Part shown: piece by piece, positions 30,725 to 42,793 of the stretch
How positions within the stretch are numbered: position 1 is the stretch's first letter
Layout of the letters: every line of letters begins with the position of its first letter
Assembly: GCF_018207095.1 (NCBI RefSeq)
Contig: NZ_QOCZ01000027.1
Coordinates: 1-48,916 of the forward strand
Direction: 5' to 3'
DNA: 48,916 bases
Source: Nocardiopsis sp. MG754419
GTDB taxonomy: Bacteria; Actinomycetota; Actinomycetes; Streptosporangiales; Streptosporangiaceae
Notes under the pieces: model-generated
Databases searched by the model: none
Told to the model about the DNA's origin: nothing
Seen by the model: only the letters and a program-made list of their open reading frames with translations
Translations under genes and position numbers: made by a program

Positions 30725-32944
30725 CTAGGCGTCGGCGGTCGCCTTCTCCTCACCACCGGCCGTGGGGCTCTCGCCCTTGACCGAACGGAGCAGCAGCTGG
30801 GAGACGTCCACGACCTCCAGCGACTCCTTGGCCTCGCCGGCGGACTTCTTCTCGTTGATGGCGTCGCCGAGCATGACCTGGCAGAACGGGCACGCAGTGG
30901 AGACGGTGTCGGGGTTGGTGGTCAGCGCCTCGTCCACCCGCTCGGTGTTGATGCGCTTGCCGATCCGCTCCTCCATCCACATGCGCGCGCCACCGGCTCC
31001 ACAGCAAAAACCGCGCTCCTTGTGGCGGTGCATCTCCTGCGTCTTGACGCCCGGCACCTGCGCCATGATGTCGCGCGGCGGCGTGTAGACCTTGTTGTGC
31101 CGACCCAGGAAGCAGGGGTCGTGGTAGGTGATGTTCTCGTCGATGGAGCTCACCGGGGTCAGGCGCCCCTCGTCCACGAGCGCGGCCAGCAACTGGCTGT
31201 GGTGGATGACCTCGTAGGTACCGCCCAGCTGCGGGTACTCCTTGGCCAGGGTGTTGAAGCAGTGCGGGCAACTGGCCACGATCTTCGTGACACCGGCCTC
31301 GTTGAGCGTCTCGACGTTCTGCTGGGCCAGCATCTGGAAGACGTACTCCATGCCCAGGCGCCGCGCCGGGTCACCGGTGCAGGCCTCCATACCGCCCAGG
31401 ACGGCGAACTTCACGTCCGCGATGTCGAGCAGTTCGGCGATGGCCTTCGTGGTCTTCTTGGCGCGGTCCTCCAGCGCACCGGCGCAGCCGACCCAGAACA
31501 GGTACTCGGTGCCCTCGGGCAGCGTGTCCTCGACGACCGTGACCTCGACCGGGTTCTCCTGGGACGCGAGCTCCTGGACCCAGTCCATGCGCCGGTCCTC
31601 GGCCATGCCCCAGGGGTTGCCCTTGTTCTCCAGGTTCTTGAGGAGGGTGTTGGCCTCGGACGGGAAGTTGGACTCGACCATGACCTGGTAGCGACGCATG
31701 TCCAGGATGTGGTCGATGTGCTCGATGTCGACGGGGCACTGCTCGACACAGGCACCGCAGTTGGTGCAGGCCCACAGCTCGTCGGGGTGGATGACGCCAC
31801 CCTCCTCCTCGGTGCCGACCAGCGGCTTGTTGAGGAGCGCCAGGACGTCGACGCCGGCGTGGCTCTCGTCCGGGGCCTCGGAGAGGGTCTCCTCGGTGAT
31901 GCCCTGGAGCAGGTACGGGGCCTTCTCGTAGGCGTGGGCCTGGAGGTCGAGGATGACCTTCTTCGGCGAGAGGGGCTTGCCCGTGTTCCAGGCGGGGCAC
32001 TGGGACTGGCACCGGCCGCACTCGGTGCAGCTGGTGAAGTCCAGGAGGCCCTTCCAGGTGAAGTCCTCCAGCTTGCCGGCGCCGAACGGGTCCTCGTCCG
32101 GGTCGGCCTCCTCGAAGTCGAGGGGCTTGGTACCGGACTTGTCCATCATCTGCTTGGCGGCGCCCAGGGTCGGGGCGCCGTCGGCGTTGCGCTTGAAGAA
32201 GATGTTGACCGGGGCGATGAAGCGGTGCCAGCCGATGCCCATGGTGAGCTTGAAGTACAGCACCACGAAGAACGCGTAGCTGATGATCAGCTTGAACGCG
32301 GCGACCAGGGCGATGGCCGGCTCGGCGACCGCGGCGTCGGTCGGCATGATCGCACCGAACGCGTACGAGATCGGGGTGGCCCAGACGGGGAACGGGAAGT
32401 CCTCGATGGCGACCTTGAGACCGCGGATCACGAAGATCGAGATCAGCAGGGCCCACAGGTAGGCCTCGACGTAGTAGGCCGTCCACGTCCGCGAGTTGTA
32501 GAACCGGGAGTCGCGGCCCTTGCGGTGCGGGCCGTTGAGCAGGCGGTAGACGGTGAGGCCGATGATGCCGACGAGGCTGGCGCCCGCGATGATCTCGATC
32601 GCCAGACCGTAGAGGGTCCAGTCGTGGATGATCGGCAGCTTGAAGTGCGGGTTGAAGGTCTCACCCTGCGCCTCGACGACCGTGAAGAAGAGCAGCGGGA
32701 ACGAGACCATCACGAACCAGTGGGCGACACCGACCCACGGTCGCTTGAGCATCCTCGTGTGCCCGAGGATCTCGATGAGCGTCATCGTGAGCCGTTGCCC
32801 GAAGGGCCCCTTGCGCTCCGGCTCCACCGTTCGGCCGACACCCACGGTTCGCACGATCTGGCGGATCCCCAGACCGAACAAGGTGAACGCGACCACGGCG
32901 AAGACCGAGGTGATGATGCCCAGTGTCAAGTACAGCGGGTGCAT
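30725..32944 (-). CDS. Membrane iron-sulfur oxidoreductase (EtfD/HdrD-like)
   Basis: 739 residues. Five or six TM helices lie in the first 240 residues with histidines suited to heme b (AHWFVMVSF, IIHDW). Then come two [4Fe-4S] ferredoxin motifs, CTECGRCQSQCP (Cys306, 309, 312, 316) and CTNCGACVEQCP (Cys393, 396, 399, 403), and two CCG domains: Cys487, Cys522, Cys559/562 (CPHC), then Cys611, Cys647-648 (GFCCGAGGARMW) and Cys685/688 (CPFC). This architecture matches EtfD of mycobacteria (Rv0338c), which passes electrons from acyl-CoA dehydrogenases via ETF to menaquinone during beta-oxidation. The role is by family analogy; no etfAB or fad genes are in the window. A TTACT-N4-AGTAA palindrome lies just upstream. 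Confidence 0.88.
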   Translation of the reverse strand: MHPLYLTLGIITSVFAVVAFTLFGLGIRQIVRTVGVGRTVEPERKGPFGQRLTMTLIEILGHTRMLKRPWVGVAHWFVMVSFPLLFFTVVEAQGETFNPHFKLPIIHDWTLYGLAIEIIAGASLVGIIGLTVYRLLNGPHRKGRDSRFYNSRTWTAYYVEAYLWALLISIFVIRGLKVAIEDFPFPVWATPISYAFGAIMPTDAAVAEPAIALVAAFKLIISYAFFVVLYFKLTMGIGWHRFIAPVNIFFKRNADGAPTLGAAKQMMDKSGTKPLDFEEADPDEDPFGAGKLEDFTWKGLLDFTSCTECGRCQSQCPAWNTGKPLSPKKVILDLQAHAYEKAPYLLQGITEETLSEAPDESHAGVDVLALLNKPLVGTEEEGGVIHPDELWACTNCGACVEQCPVDIEHIDHILDMRRYQVMVESNFPSEANTLLKNLENKGNPWGMAEDRRMDWVQELASQENPVEVTVVEDTLPEGTEYLFWVGCAGALEDRAKKTTKAIAELLDIADVKFAVLGGMEACTGDPARRLGMEYVFQMLAQQNVETLNEAGVTKIVASCPHCFNTLAKEYPQLGGTYEVIHHSQLLAALVDEGRLTPVSSIDENITYHDPCFLGRHNKVYTPPRDIMAQVPGVKTQEMHRHKERGFCCGAGGARMWMEERIGKRINTERVDEALTTNPDTVSTACPFCQVMLGDAINEKKSAGEAKESLEVVDVSQLLLRSVKGESPTAGGEEKATADA

Positions 32945-33008
32945 CGTCCGTGGCCTCCCATCCTGCTCTCGTCATCCGGTGCGCCACACACCGGTGTCCC
33001 AATTCATG

Positions 33009-33022
33009 TTACTAGCGAGTAA
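33009..33022. promoter_or_regulatory. TetR-type palindrome TTACT-N4-AGTAA
   Basis: A perfect 5-bp inverted repeat with a 4-bp spacer in an A+T-rich island 65-78 bp upstream of the EtfD-like gene. The shape fits TetR-family operators, including those of fatty-acid-catabolism regulators, matching the predicted role of the gene. The cognate regulator is not in the window. Confidence 0.4.
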
Positions 33023-33516
33023 TAGCACGGTCGCCATCGCCCCGGGCCGCCACGACCCGAGCGCCCGACCACGCGTCGCACTCGCACTGCTCCTGTGTTC
33101 TCGGCGCGCGTGGTGCGGCTGCGGGGCCGCCTCCACGCGCGTGCCCACCGTAGACGGCTCCGGCGTCAACAGAATCACGCGGGCCCGTGCGAGCCCTCCC
33201 GAACACACCACGCTTCTCCCCCTATGTAAGCGGAAGAGTGGACCACCGGAGCACCCGAGCACATCGGTGGGTCCGCCGGTCGGGCTCCCCGACCCCCGCG
33301 AACCCGCGCCCGAGGGGACGCGCGCGGCCCCGCCCGACCGGATCATCCGCCCGTCGGGGCACCCCTGATCCCACCCTGAGGCCGCCCCTGAGGCCCTGAT
33401 TTCCGGGGTCGATGATCTCCCGGAGATGTCCCGGGGCCGACCCCGCGCACCGCTGAAATTTGCCCAGGTCGGGAACATCCCCGCCCGTCCGACCGTTGTC
33501 AGGGCGTAGGAAGTGA

Positions 33517-33537
33517 CTTGAGTGGGGTCGACTCAAC
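33517..33537. promoter_or_regulatory. HAIR operator for HspR
   Basis: CTTGAGT-N7-ACTCAAC matches the HspR-associated inverted repeat consensus CTTGAGT-N7-ACTCAAG at 13 of 14 arm positions. It lies 72-92 bp upstream of dnaK, just before a TTGACA (33542-33547) that may be the -35 box, and the hspR gene is in the same operon. HspR bound here should repress the operon until heat shock. Confidence 0.9.
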
Positions 33538-33568
33538 TGACTTGACAGTCCCCGATCGACGAAGCAAA

Positions 33569-33589
33569 CTTACGCCCGAACGACTCAAC
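33569..33589. promoter_or_regulatory. Degenerate second HAIR (half-site)
   Basis: The right arm ACTCAAC (33583-33589) is an exact copy of that in the first HAIR, but the left arm CTTACGC matches only 4 of 7 positions. It lies between the promoter and the ribosome binding site, where it could strengthen repression. Confidence 0.4.
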
Positions 33590-33608
33590 TTTGACGGAGG
33601 AAGCAACC

Positions 33609-35462
33609 ATGGCACGTGCGGTCGGAATCGACCTCGGTACGACGAACTCGTGTGTCGCGGTCCTGGAGGGTGGTGAGCCGACGGTCATCACCAACGCCGA
33701 GGGCTCCCGCACCACCCCCTCGGTCGTGGCGTTCGCCAAGAACGGCGAGGTTCTCGTCGGTGAGGTGGCCAAGCGCCAGGCCGTCACCAACGTCGACCGG
33801 ACGATCCGCTCGGTGAAGCGTCACATCGGCACCGACTGGTCGGTGAAGATCGATGACAAGGACTTCAACCCGCAGCAGATCAGCGCCTTCATCCTGCAGA
33901 AGCTCAAGCGCGACGCCGAGGCGTACCTGGGCGAGGACGTGACCGACGCGGTCATCACCGTCCCGGCCTACTTCAGCGACTCCCAGCGCCAGGCCACCAA
34001 GGAGGCCGGCACGATCGCGGGCCTCAACGTCCTGCGCATCATCAACGAGCCGACCTCGGCCGCGCTCGCCTACCACCTGGAGAAGGAGGACGAGGCCACG
34101 ATCCTCGTCTACGACCTCGGTGGCGGTACCTTCGACGTCTCCCTCCTGGAGGTGGGCGACGGCGTCGTGGAGGTCAAGGCGACCAACGGCGACAACCACC
34201 TCGGTGGTGACGACTGGGACCAGGCGATCGTCAACTGGCTGGTCGAGAAGTTCAAGAACTCCAACGGCGTCGACCTGTCCAAGGACAAGATGGCGCTCCA
34301 GCGTCTGCGCGAGGCCGCGGAGAAGGCCAAGATCGAGCTGTCCAGCTCCAGCGAGTCGCAGATCAACCTGCCCTACATCACGGCCTCCGCCGAGGGCCCG
34401 CTGCACCTGGACGAGAAGCTCACCCGCGCCGAGTTCCAGCGTCTGACCGCCGACCTGGTCGAGCGGACCAAGACCCCCTTCCAGCAGGTCATCAAGGACG
34501 CCGGCATCGAGCTGAGCCAGATCCACCACGTGGTCATGGTCGGCGGTTCCACCCGTATGCCCGCCATCGTCGAGCTCGTCAAGGAGCTGACCGGCGGCAA
34601 GGAGCCCAACAAGGGCGTCAACCCGGACGAGGTCGTGGCCATCGGTGCCGCGCTCCAGGCCGGTGTGCTCAAGGGTGAGGTCAAGGACGTCCTGCTGCTG
34701 GACGTCACCCCGCTGTCGCTGGGCATCGAGACCAAGGGCGGCGTGTTCACCAAGCTCATCGAGCGCAACACCACCATCCCGACCAAGCGGTCGGAGATCT
34801 TCACGACGGCCGACGACAACCAGCCGTCCGTGCAGATCCAGGTGTACCAGGGTGAGCGCGACATCGCCCAGTACAACAAGAAGCTGGGTGTCTTCGACCT
34901 GACCGGTCTGCCCCCGGCGCCGCGCGGCGTCCCGCAGATCGAGGTCGCCTTCGACATCGACGCCAACGGCATCGTCAGCGTCACCGCGAAGGACCTGGGC
35001 ACCGGCAAGGAGCAGTCCGTCACCATCTCCGGTGGTTCGGCGATGTCCAAGGAGGACATCGACCAGATGGTCCGCGACGCCGAGCAGTACGCGGAGGAGG
35101 ACCGCAAGCGCCGCGAGGACGCCGAGGTCCGCAACAACGCCGAGTCCCTCGTCTACCAGACCGAGAAGGTCATCAAGGACAACGAGGACAAGATCCCGGC
35201 GGACGTGCGCTCCGAGACCGAGGCCGCCGTCGCCGAGCTGAAGACCGCGCTGGAGGGCACCGACACCGAGGCCATCCGCACCGCGAGCGAGAAGGTCGCG
35301 CTGGCCAGCCAGAAGATCGGTTCGGCCATCTACAGCCAGGGTCAGCAGGGTGAGGGCGCCGCCCAGGCCGACGGCGAGAGCGCGGACACCTCCACCGAGG
35401 ACGCCGACGTCGTCGACGCCGAGATCGTCGACGAGGAGAACGGCAAGGGCACCCAGTCCTGA
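33609..35462 (+). CDS. dnaK: Chaperone DnaK (Hsp70)
   Basis: 617 residues. Nucleotide-binding domain: [14 protein letters not shown] at the N-terminus, [48 protein letters not shown] and [10 protein letters not shown]. The substrate domain follows the linker [18 protein letters not shown], and the C-terminal lid ends in an acidic tail [15 protein letters not shown]. The ATG at 33609 follows GGAGG. DnaK uses ATP to bind and release unfolded proteins with DnaJ and GrpE. First gene of the HspR-regulated operon; HspR is known in Streptomyces to use DnaK as co-repressor. Confidence 0.99.
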   Translation: MARAVGIDLGTTNSCVAVLEGGEPTVITNAEGSRTTPSVVAFAKNGEVLVGEVAKRQAVTNVDRTIRSVKRHIGTDWSVKIDDKDFNPQQISAFILQKLKRDAEAYLGEDVTDAVITVPAYFSDSQRQATKEAGTIAGLNVLRIINEPTSAALAYHLEKEDEATILVYDLGGGTFDVSLLEVGDGVVEVKATNGDNHLGGDDWDQAIVNWLVEKFKNSNGVDLSKDKMALQRLREAAEKAKIELSSSSESQINLPYITASAEGPLHLDEKLTRAEFQRLTADLVERTKTPFQQVIKDAGIELSQIHHVVMVGGSTRMPAIVELVKELTGGKEPNKGVNPDEVVAIGAALQAGVLKGEVKDVLLLDVTPLSLGIETKGGVFTKLIERNTTIPTKRSEIFTTADDNQPSVQIQVYQGERDIAQYNKKLGVFDLTGLPPAPRGVPQIEVAFDIDANGIVSVTAKDLGTGKEQSVTISGGSAMSKEDIDQMVRDAEQYAEEDRKRREDAEVRNNAESLVYQTEKVIKDNEDKIPADVRSETEAAVAELKTALEGTDTEAIRTASEKVALASQKIGSAIYSQGQQGEGAAQADGESADTSTEDADVVDAEIVDEENGKGTQS

Positions 35463-35506
35463 CCCGTTGAGTCCGCTGAGAGCCGAGGAAGGAGGGAGCG
35501 TCGGAC

Positions 35507-36268
35507 ATGGCGCTGTCGGACAACAACAGCCCCGACACCGGTGACGGTGACGAGAACCAGGGTCCGGTGATCCGCGACAACCGCAGGATCGATCCCGAGA
35601 CCGGTGAGGCCCGGGAGACCCGGGCCGAGGGGTCGGAGTCGGGGGAGACCGGCGCCGAGGGCACCGAGGGCGAGGAGCCCGAGGTCGTCGAGGCCGAGAT
35701 CGAGGACCTCCCCGAGGTCCCGGACACCCCCGAGTCGGTGGTGAGCGAGGCGATCAACGCCGACGAGCGCGTCATCGAGCTCACCAACGACATCAAGCGG
35801 GTGCAGGCGGAGTACGCCAACTACCGCAAGCGTGTCGAGCGTGACCGGGTGGCGGTCCGTGAGGTCGCCACCGCACAGGTCATCGGCGAACTGCTGCCGA
35901 TCCTGGACGACATCGGTCGCGCCCGGGAGCACGACGAGCTCGCCGGCGGGTTCAAGGCGGTGGGCGAGGCACTGGAGACCACGTCCGCCAAGCTGGGCCT
36001 GGAGAAGTACGCCGAGCAGGGCGACGAGTTCGACCCGAACGTGCACGAGGCCCTCACCCTCGTCCCGGTCCCGAACATCTCCGTCCAGACGGTGATCGAG
36101 GTGTTCCAGCCGGGGTACCGCATCGGTGAGAGGATTCTCCGTCCGGCCCGCGTGGTCGTGGGGGAACCCATGGGCGACGCCCCGGAGGCCTCCGAGGAGG
36201 CCGCGGAAGAGCCCGCGGAGTCCGCCGGGGACGACACCTCCGCCGAGAACGGCGAGGACAAGAAGTAG
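35507..36268 (+). CDS. grpE: Nucleotide exchange factor GrpE
   Basis: 253 residues with an acidic, disordered N-terminus (to about 78), a coiled coil (TNDIKRVQAEYANYRKRVER), and the GrpE head ending EVFQPGYRIGERILRPARVV with signature HEALTLVPVPN. An acidic Glu/Ala-rich C-terminal extension of about 35 residues follows. It releases ADP from DnaK and may act as a thermosensor. It lies 44 bp after dnaK with GGAAGGAGGG as ribosome binding site. Confidence 0.97.
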   Translation: MALSDNNSPDTGDGDENQGPVIRDNRRIDPETGEARETRAEGSESGETGAEGTEGEEPEVVEAEIEDLPEVPDTPESVVSEAINADERVIELTNDIKRVQAEYANYRKRVERDRVAVREVATAQVIGELLPILDDIGRAREHDELAGGFKAVGEALETTSAKLGLEKYAEQGDEFDPNVHEALTLVPVPNISVQTVIEVFQPGYRIGERILRPARVVVGEPMGDAPEASEEAAEEPAESAGDDTSAENGEDKK

Positions 36269-36459
36269 CGAGCGGCGGAAGGTTCGGGCGTCGGCGGGCC
36301 ACGGCCTCGGCCCGGCGTCCGAACGCCGCTCTCAGCCTGGGGCCGTGCCCGACGTGAGATCGTCGGTCACGGCCACGGGTCGACCCCGGCCCGACGCGGT
36401 CCGGGGCCACGTGGAAACATCGGACGCAACCGGCACCAGCGGGGAGAAGGCACCAGTCG

Positions 36460-37623
36460 ATGAGCACCAAGGACTACCTGGAGAAGGACTACTACAAGGT
36501 CCTCGGAGTCTCAAAGACCGCCACCAAGGACGAGATCCGCTCGTCCTACCGCAAGCTGGCCCGCGAGAACCATCCCGACGCCAACCGGGACGACCCGAAG
36601 GCCGAGGACCGCTTCAAGGAGATCTCCGAGGCGTACAACGTCCTGTCGGACGACACCCGTCGTAAGGAGTACGACGAGGCGCGTTCGATGTTCGGCGGCT
36701 CGTACCGACCCGGTGGCGGCACCGGTCCGGGCGGGTTCGACATGAGCGACATCTTCGGCCAGAGCACCGGGGGCGGCGGCGCCTCCGGCGGCGAGCGGCT
36801 GAGCGACCTGTTCGGCGGGTTGTTCGGCAACCGCGGGCGGCCGGGTCAGGCGACCCGCAGCCGACGCGGCGCCGACATCGAGACCGAGACGACACTGAAC
36901 TTCCGCGAGGCGGCGGACGGGGTCACCCGTTCGTTCCAACTGAGCAGCGAAGCGGCGTGCCCCACCTGTAAGGGCACGGGCGCGCGCGCCGGTTCGGCCC
37001 CGCGCATGTGCCCGAAGTGCTCCGGCACCGGGCACGAGAGCACCAACCTGGGCGGCTTCTCGCTGTCCGAGCCGTGCAGCGAGTGCAAGGGGCGCGGCCT
37101 GGTCGTCGACGACCCCTGCCCCACCTGCACCGGCAGCGGACGAGGCAAGAGCACGCGCAGCATCCAGACCCGGATCCCCGCCGGCGTGTCCGACGGACAG
37201 CGGATCCGCATCAAGGGCAAGGGGGCGCCGGGCGAGCACGGCGGCCCGTCCGGTGACCTGTACGTCGTCGTCCATGTGAAGGATCACCCGGTGTTCGGCA
37301 GAAACGGCGACAACGTCACGATCACGGTTCCCGTGACCTTCCCGGAGGCCGCGCTGGGCGCGGACGTCCGGGTTCCGACCCTCGGCGGTTTCCCGGTGAC
37401 CGTGAAGGTCCCGCCGGGCACCCAGAACGGGCGCACGCTGCGGGTGCGCGGCAAGGGGGCCACCCGCAAGGACGGCACCATCGGCGACATGCTGGTCACC
37501 TTCCAGGTCGCGGTGCCCCAGATCCTCAACGACGACGCGCGCGAGGCGTTGGAGAAGTTCCGCGCCGCGACGTCGGACTACGACCCGCGTGACGGACTCG
37601 AGGCGCGGGCGAAGGGCGCGTGA
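36460..37623 (+). CDS. dnaJ: Co-chaperone DnaJ
   Basis: 387 residues. J domain with HPD in RENHPDANRDD (about 37-40 region), a Gly/Phe-rich linker containing GGGTGPGGFDMSDIFG, four zinc-finger repeats CPTCKGTG, CPKCSGTG, CSECKGRG and CPTCTGSG, then the C-terminal substrate domain. It delivers substrates to DnaK and stimulates its ATPase. The 191-bp gap after grpE holds no clear promoter, so operon transcription is likely. It overlaps hspR by 4 bp. Confidence 0.98.
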   Translation: MSTKDYLEKDYYKVLGVSKTATKDEIRSSYRKLARENHPDANRDDPKAEDRFKEISEAYNVLSDDTRRKEYDEARSMFGGSYRPGGGTGPGGFDMSDIFGQSTGGGGASGGERLSDLFGGLFGNRGRPGQATRSRRGADIETETTLNFREAADGVTRSFQLSSEAACPTCKGTGARAGSAPRMCPKCSGTGHESTNLGGFSLSEPCSECKGRGLVVDDPCPTCTGSGRGKSTRSIQTRIPAGVSDGQRIRIKGKGAPGEHGGPSGDLYVVVHVKDHPVFGRNGDNVTITVPVTFPEAALGADVRVPTLGGFPVTVKVPPGTQNGRTLRVRGKGATRKDGTIGDMLVTFQVAVPQILNDDAREALEKFRAATSDYDPRDGLEARAKGA

Positions 37624-38120
37624 GGAACGTGAACGATCCTTCCTTCGGAGTCGACGCTCCGGTCTATGTGATCTCCGTGGCCGCGGAGTTGGCCGGTATG
37701 CACCCGCAGACGTTGCGGCAGTACGACCGGTTGGGGATCGTGTCGCCCGGACGCACGACCGGGCGGGGCCGTCGTTACTCCATGCGCGACGTGCAGACGT
37801 TGCGCGAGGTGCAGCGTCTGTCCCAGGAGGAGGGCATCAACCTCGCCGGGATCAAGCGGATCCTGGAGTTGAAGCACGAGGCGGAGCAGCTGCGCGAGCA
37901 GGTGTTCCACCTCGCCAACGAACTGGAGGCGGCGCGCCGGGCGGTGTCCCGGCGCGGCCGCCCGGCCCGCCCCGAGGGTGGGCCGGTCCGCGGGGAGCTG
38001 GTCCGGCGTACCCGCGTGACGATCTTCAACACGGCCGACCCGGAGGAGCGCCCCGAGCGGGGCGGCGAGCGCGGGGACGACGATGACGCGCGCGATCCGG
38101 GTGACCCGGACCAGAAGTAA
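37620..38120 (+). CDS. hspR: Heat-shock repressor HspR (MerR family)
   Basis: 166 residues from a GTG overlapping the dnaJ stop; a second GTG at 37629 is an alternative start. MerR-type helix-turn-helix: [20 protein letters not shown] (about 15-34) then [19 protein letters not shown], with a coiled coil [20 protein letters not shown]. The basic and then acidic C-terminus is longer than in many HspR proteins. It binds HAIR sites such as that at 33517 and represses the dnaK operon and usually clpB. Confidence 0.96.
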   Translation: MRNVNDPSFGVDAPVYVISVAAELAGMHPQTLRQYDRLGIVSPGRTTGRGRRYSMRDVQTLREVQRLSQEEGINLAGIKRILELKHEAEQLREQVFHLANELEAARRAVSRRGRPARPEGGPVRGELVRRTRVTIFNTADPEERPERGGERGDDDDARDPGDPDQK

Positions 38121-38230
38121 GGGCCGGACCACCGGGTGCGGACCCCCGGGGTCCCCCACCTTCGGCGCGGCGGGGTAGGCCGCCCGACATCACCCTGAGT
38201 GACACTTCATGCGGAGGGAGTCACAGACTC

Positions 38231-40846
<2,616 letters not shown>

Positions 40847-40862
40847 TCCGCACCGGTCGCAC

Positions 40863-40900
40863 ACGCGGGGGCCGCACCCGGTCGGGTGCGGCCCCCGCGT
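40863..40900. terminator. Strong bidirectional terminator after clpB
   Basis: A perfect 18-bp stem (40863-40880 with 40883-40900) and 2-nt spacer lie 16 bp past the clpB stop and 15 bp before the stop of the convergent gene. Confidence 0.85.
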
Positions 40901-40915
40901 CGTGTTCGACACCGG

Positions 40916-41191
40916 TCAGGAGAGGCCGGAGAAGAAGAGGATGTAGCCGAAGAACAGCAGGACGCTGAGCGCCAGACCGATCCCCATCGTCGTCCAGGCG
41001 TAACCGATGTACCGATCCTGTTCGGCGGGGGCACCGTCCTTGCCCATGGCGATGACGGAGAAGACGATCGCGATGATGCCGCAGATCTGGTTGCAGCACA
41101 GGGTCATGAGGATGGACATGACCAGAGCCGTGACCGGGCTCCGGTCCGAGGGCGCACCGTGGTGCGGGGTGGAGGGGGTGGAGTACGACAC
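40916..41191 (-). CDS. CD225/dispanin-like small membrane protein
   Basis: 91 residues from a GTG at 41191 after GAGG; the frame extends to 41290 without a better start. A short Ser/Pro/His-rich N-terminus is followed by two hydrophobic segments: VTALVMSILMTLCCNQICGI (about 21-40, with three Cys) and WTTMGIGLALSVLLFFGYIL (about 67-86), separated by a polar loop. The layout and the Cys-rich first helix resemble CD225/dispanin (IFITM-like) domain proteins, widespread in actinobacteria with unknown function. Palmitoylation in animals occurs on such Cys; relevance here is unknown. Confidence 0.65.
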   Translation of the reverse strand: MSYSTPSTPHHGAPSDRSPVTALVMSILMTLCCNQICGIIAIVFSVIAMGKDGAPAEQDRYIGYAWTTMGIGLALSVLLFFGYILFFSGLS

Positions 41192-41291
41192 GGGGACCTC
41201 TTCACATCGGGGGACGACCTGTCCTGTCCGACGTTCGCGGGCGGGGTTCGGTTGCGACCCGATCGTCGGAAGGGAAGAGGTCGGGGTCACG

Positions 41292-41318
41292 CCGGGCCCG
41301 CGCGGGTCGCGGGCCCGG
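41292..41318 (-). terminator. Terminator of the epimerase gene
   Basis: CCGGGCCCGCG (41292-41302) pairs perfectly with CGCGGGCCCGG (41308-41318) around a 5-nt loop, 57 bp beyond the stop of the minus-strand gene at 41375. Confidence 0.6.
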
Positions 41319-41374
41319 TGGCGGGGTCACGGTCGCGAGGCCGGAGCGGCGGGTCCCCGGTGGTCGGGCCCGGG

Positions 41375-42409
41375 TCACGGGTTCTCGGCTTCGGGCCCGG
41401 ACCGTCGGCCGGCGTGCTGCGTACCCAGGCCTTCGAGCACCCGCCGCTCCACCTCGGGGTCCAGGCCCAGGCGGGGGCGGTCGGGACGGTGGGGCGCCTC
41501 GCCGCCGAGGGAGCGCAACCACGCCCAGGTGTCGGCGACCGTCGCGGCGACGGGACGGCAGCGCAGGCCCGTGGCCAGCGCCCGGCCGACGTCGCCCTGG
41601 TGCAGGGTCTCGTGCGACTCGCCCGGCGGCAGCCAGATCGGCAGGTCCATCCACGGTCGGACCCCCGCCGCGACGATCGGCTCGGGCTCGACCCAGCACA
41701 GTTCGGCGTCGGAGCCGGTGACCTCGCGGCACGCGGTCAGCAACTCCTCCGTGGTGGTGTGGCCGAGGGGACTCACCAGGTTGTAGGGGCCGCCCAGCCC
41801 CTTCACGGAGGCGTCCAGGGTCCACGTGGCCAGATCACGGGCGTCGACGTACTGCAACGGCAGTTCCCGCGGCCCCGGGGCCAGGACGGTGCCACCGCGC
41901 GCGATCCGGTTCAGCCACCAGGGCAGTCGACCGATGTTCTCGTGGGGACCGAGGATGAGCCCGGCGCGGACGCACAGGGCGCGATCCCCGAAGACCTCCT
42001 GCGCGGCCACCTCGCCACCGCGTTTGGCCCGGGCGTAGTCGGTGCCGTCGTCGGCCGGGGCGGGTTCCACCGTCGGAGCGTCCTCGTCCAGACCCGGCGG
42101 GGTGGGCATGCCGTAGACGGAGCGGCTGGAGACGTACGCGTAGTGACCGGCCCGGTCCGCGAGCAGCCGCGCGGTGGCGGCCACCGCGGCCGGGGCCCCC
42201 GACCAGGTGTCGACGACGGCGTCCCACTCCCCCGTGGCCAGGGCGTCGAGCCCGTCCGCCTCGGTGCGGTCGCCGTGCAGCACGGTGGTGCCGGCCGGGG
42301 GATCGTGACGCCCCCGGTGGAAGACGGTGACCTCCCACTCTCGACCCAGCGCCTCCTCCACGACCGCGCGCCCCACGAACTCGGTACCACCCAGAACCAG
42401 AAGTCTCAT
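41375..42409 (-). CDS. NAD-dependent epimerase/dehydratase family protein (extended SDR)
   Basis: 344 residues from ATG 42409 (MRLLVLGGTEFVGRAVVEEA). The Rossmann loop LVLGGTEFVGR (about 4-14) is the GxxxFxG variant of extended/atypical SDRs. YVSSRSVYG, DDGTDYARAKRGGE with the YxxxK-like pair, and LQYVDARDLATWTL follow. The family also includes RNA-binding CSP41-like and isoflavone-reductase-like members, so substrate is uncertain. The same frame stays open far upstream, giving a deceptive longer ORF, but that part lacks conservation. Confidence 0.82.
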   Translation of the reverse strand: MRLLVLGGTEFVGRAVVEEALGREWEVTVFHRGRHDPPAGTTVLHGDRTEADGLDALATGEWDAVVDTWSGAPAAVAATARLLADRAGHYAYVSSRSVYGMPTPPGLDEDAPTVEPAPADDGTDYARAKRGGEVAAQEVFGDRALCVRAGLILGPHENIGRLPWWLNRIARGGTVLAPGPRELPLQYVDARDLATWTLDASVKGLGGPYNLVSPLGHTTTEELLTACREVTGSDAELCWVEPEPIVAAGVRPWMDLPIWLPPGESHETLHQGDVGRALATGLRCRPVAATVADTWAWLRSLGGEAPHRPDRPRLGLDPEVERRVLEGLGTQHAGRRSGPEAENP

Positions 42410-42519
42410 GCGGACAGTCTGGGGGGCGTCCGCGCGCACCGCCAGGGTCGCCTGCTCACAGCAGAAACCGCGAGGCGTGCGGCGCGGGTCCTCGGGGGTA
42501 CCCGGCGGTGTCCTCCCGG

Positions 42520-42557
42520 GGCCTCCGCCACGTTCCGGCCCGCGTTCGGATGCCCGA
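42520..42557. repeat. Dispersed intergenic repeat, copy B
   Basis: Opens GGCCTCCGCCACGTTCCGG and aligns with copy A (30582-30619) at 31 of 38 positions, all differences being transitions. It is 12 kb from copy A and also intergenic. Confidence 0.4.
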
Positions 42558-42655
42558 TCGCCAGGCGCGAAACCCGGCGCCTCCTCGGGTCCGCCGGACG
42601 CGCGGTCCGCCGGCGCGCGCCCGAGAGCGCACCCCGGTGGTCCGGCACACCGGAT

Positions 42656-42793
42656 CTGGTCGAGGAACGACCCCCGTGCGGAGGCGCCGGTCTCCTCGCC
42701 CGGGCGGACGACGGTGGAGCCGGGCGGAGACCACGGGCGGAACAGCACCTCCCGCCAGGCCGCGTCGTCGTGGTCGGTGCGGATCAGCGGCAT
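42656..42793 (-). pseudogene. Probable fragment of a DUF6924-like gene
   Basis: From ATG 42793 (or GTG 42802) the frame reads PLIRTDHDDAAWREVLFRPW followed by SPPGSTVVRPGEETGASARG, with over 90% G/C third positions. PLIRTDxxDxAAWxxV is the opening of DUF6924-type actinobacterial proteins, as I recall them. After about residue 46 codon bias collapses and the frame runs into repeat copy B and the epimerase gene without a stop, so the rest of the gene appears lost. Confidence 0.35.

Larger units (their letters stand above)
32945..33608. other. 664-bp divergent regulatory region upstream of dnaK
   Basis: This separates the EtfD-like gene (minus) from dnaK (plus). It holds the TTACT-N4-AGTAA site near the EtfD start and the HAIR elements near dnaK. 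The middle 450 bp show no convincing gene; near 33376 CCTGAGGCC occurs twice in tandem. Confidence 0.5.

Noticed and set aside
38218-38230. HAIR operator in front of clpB
   Set aside because: GAGTC-ACA-GACTC has the wrong half-site and spacing for CTTGAGT-N7-ACTCAAG.
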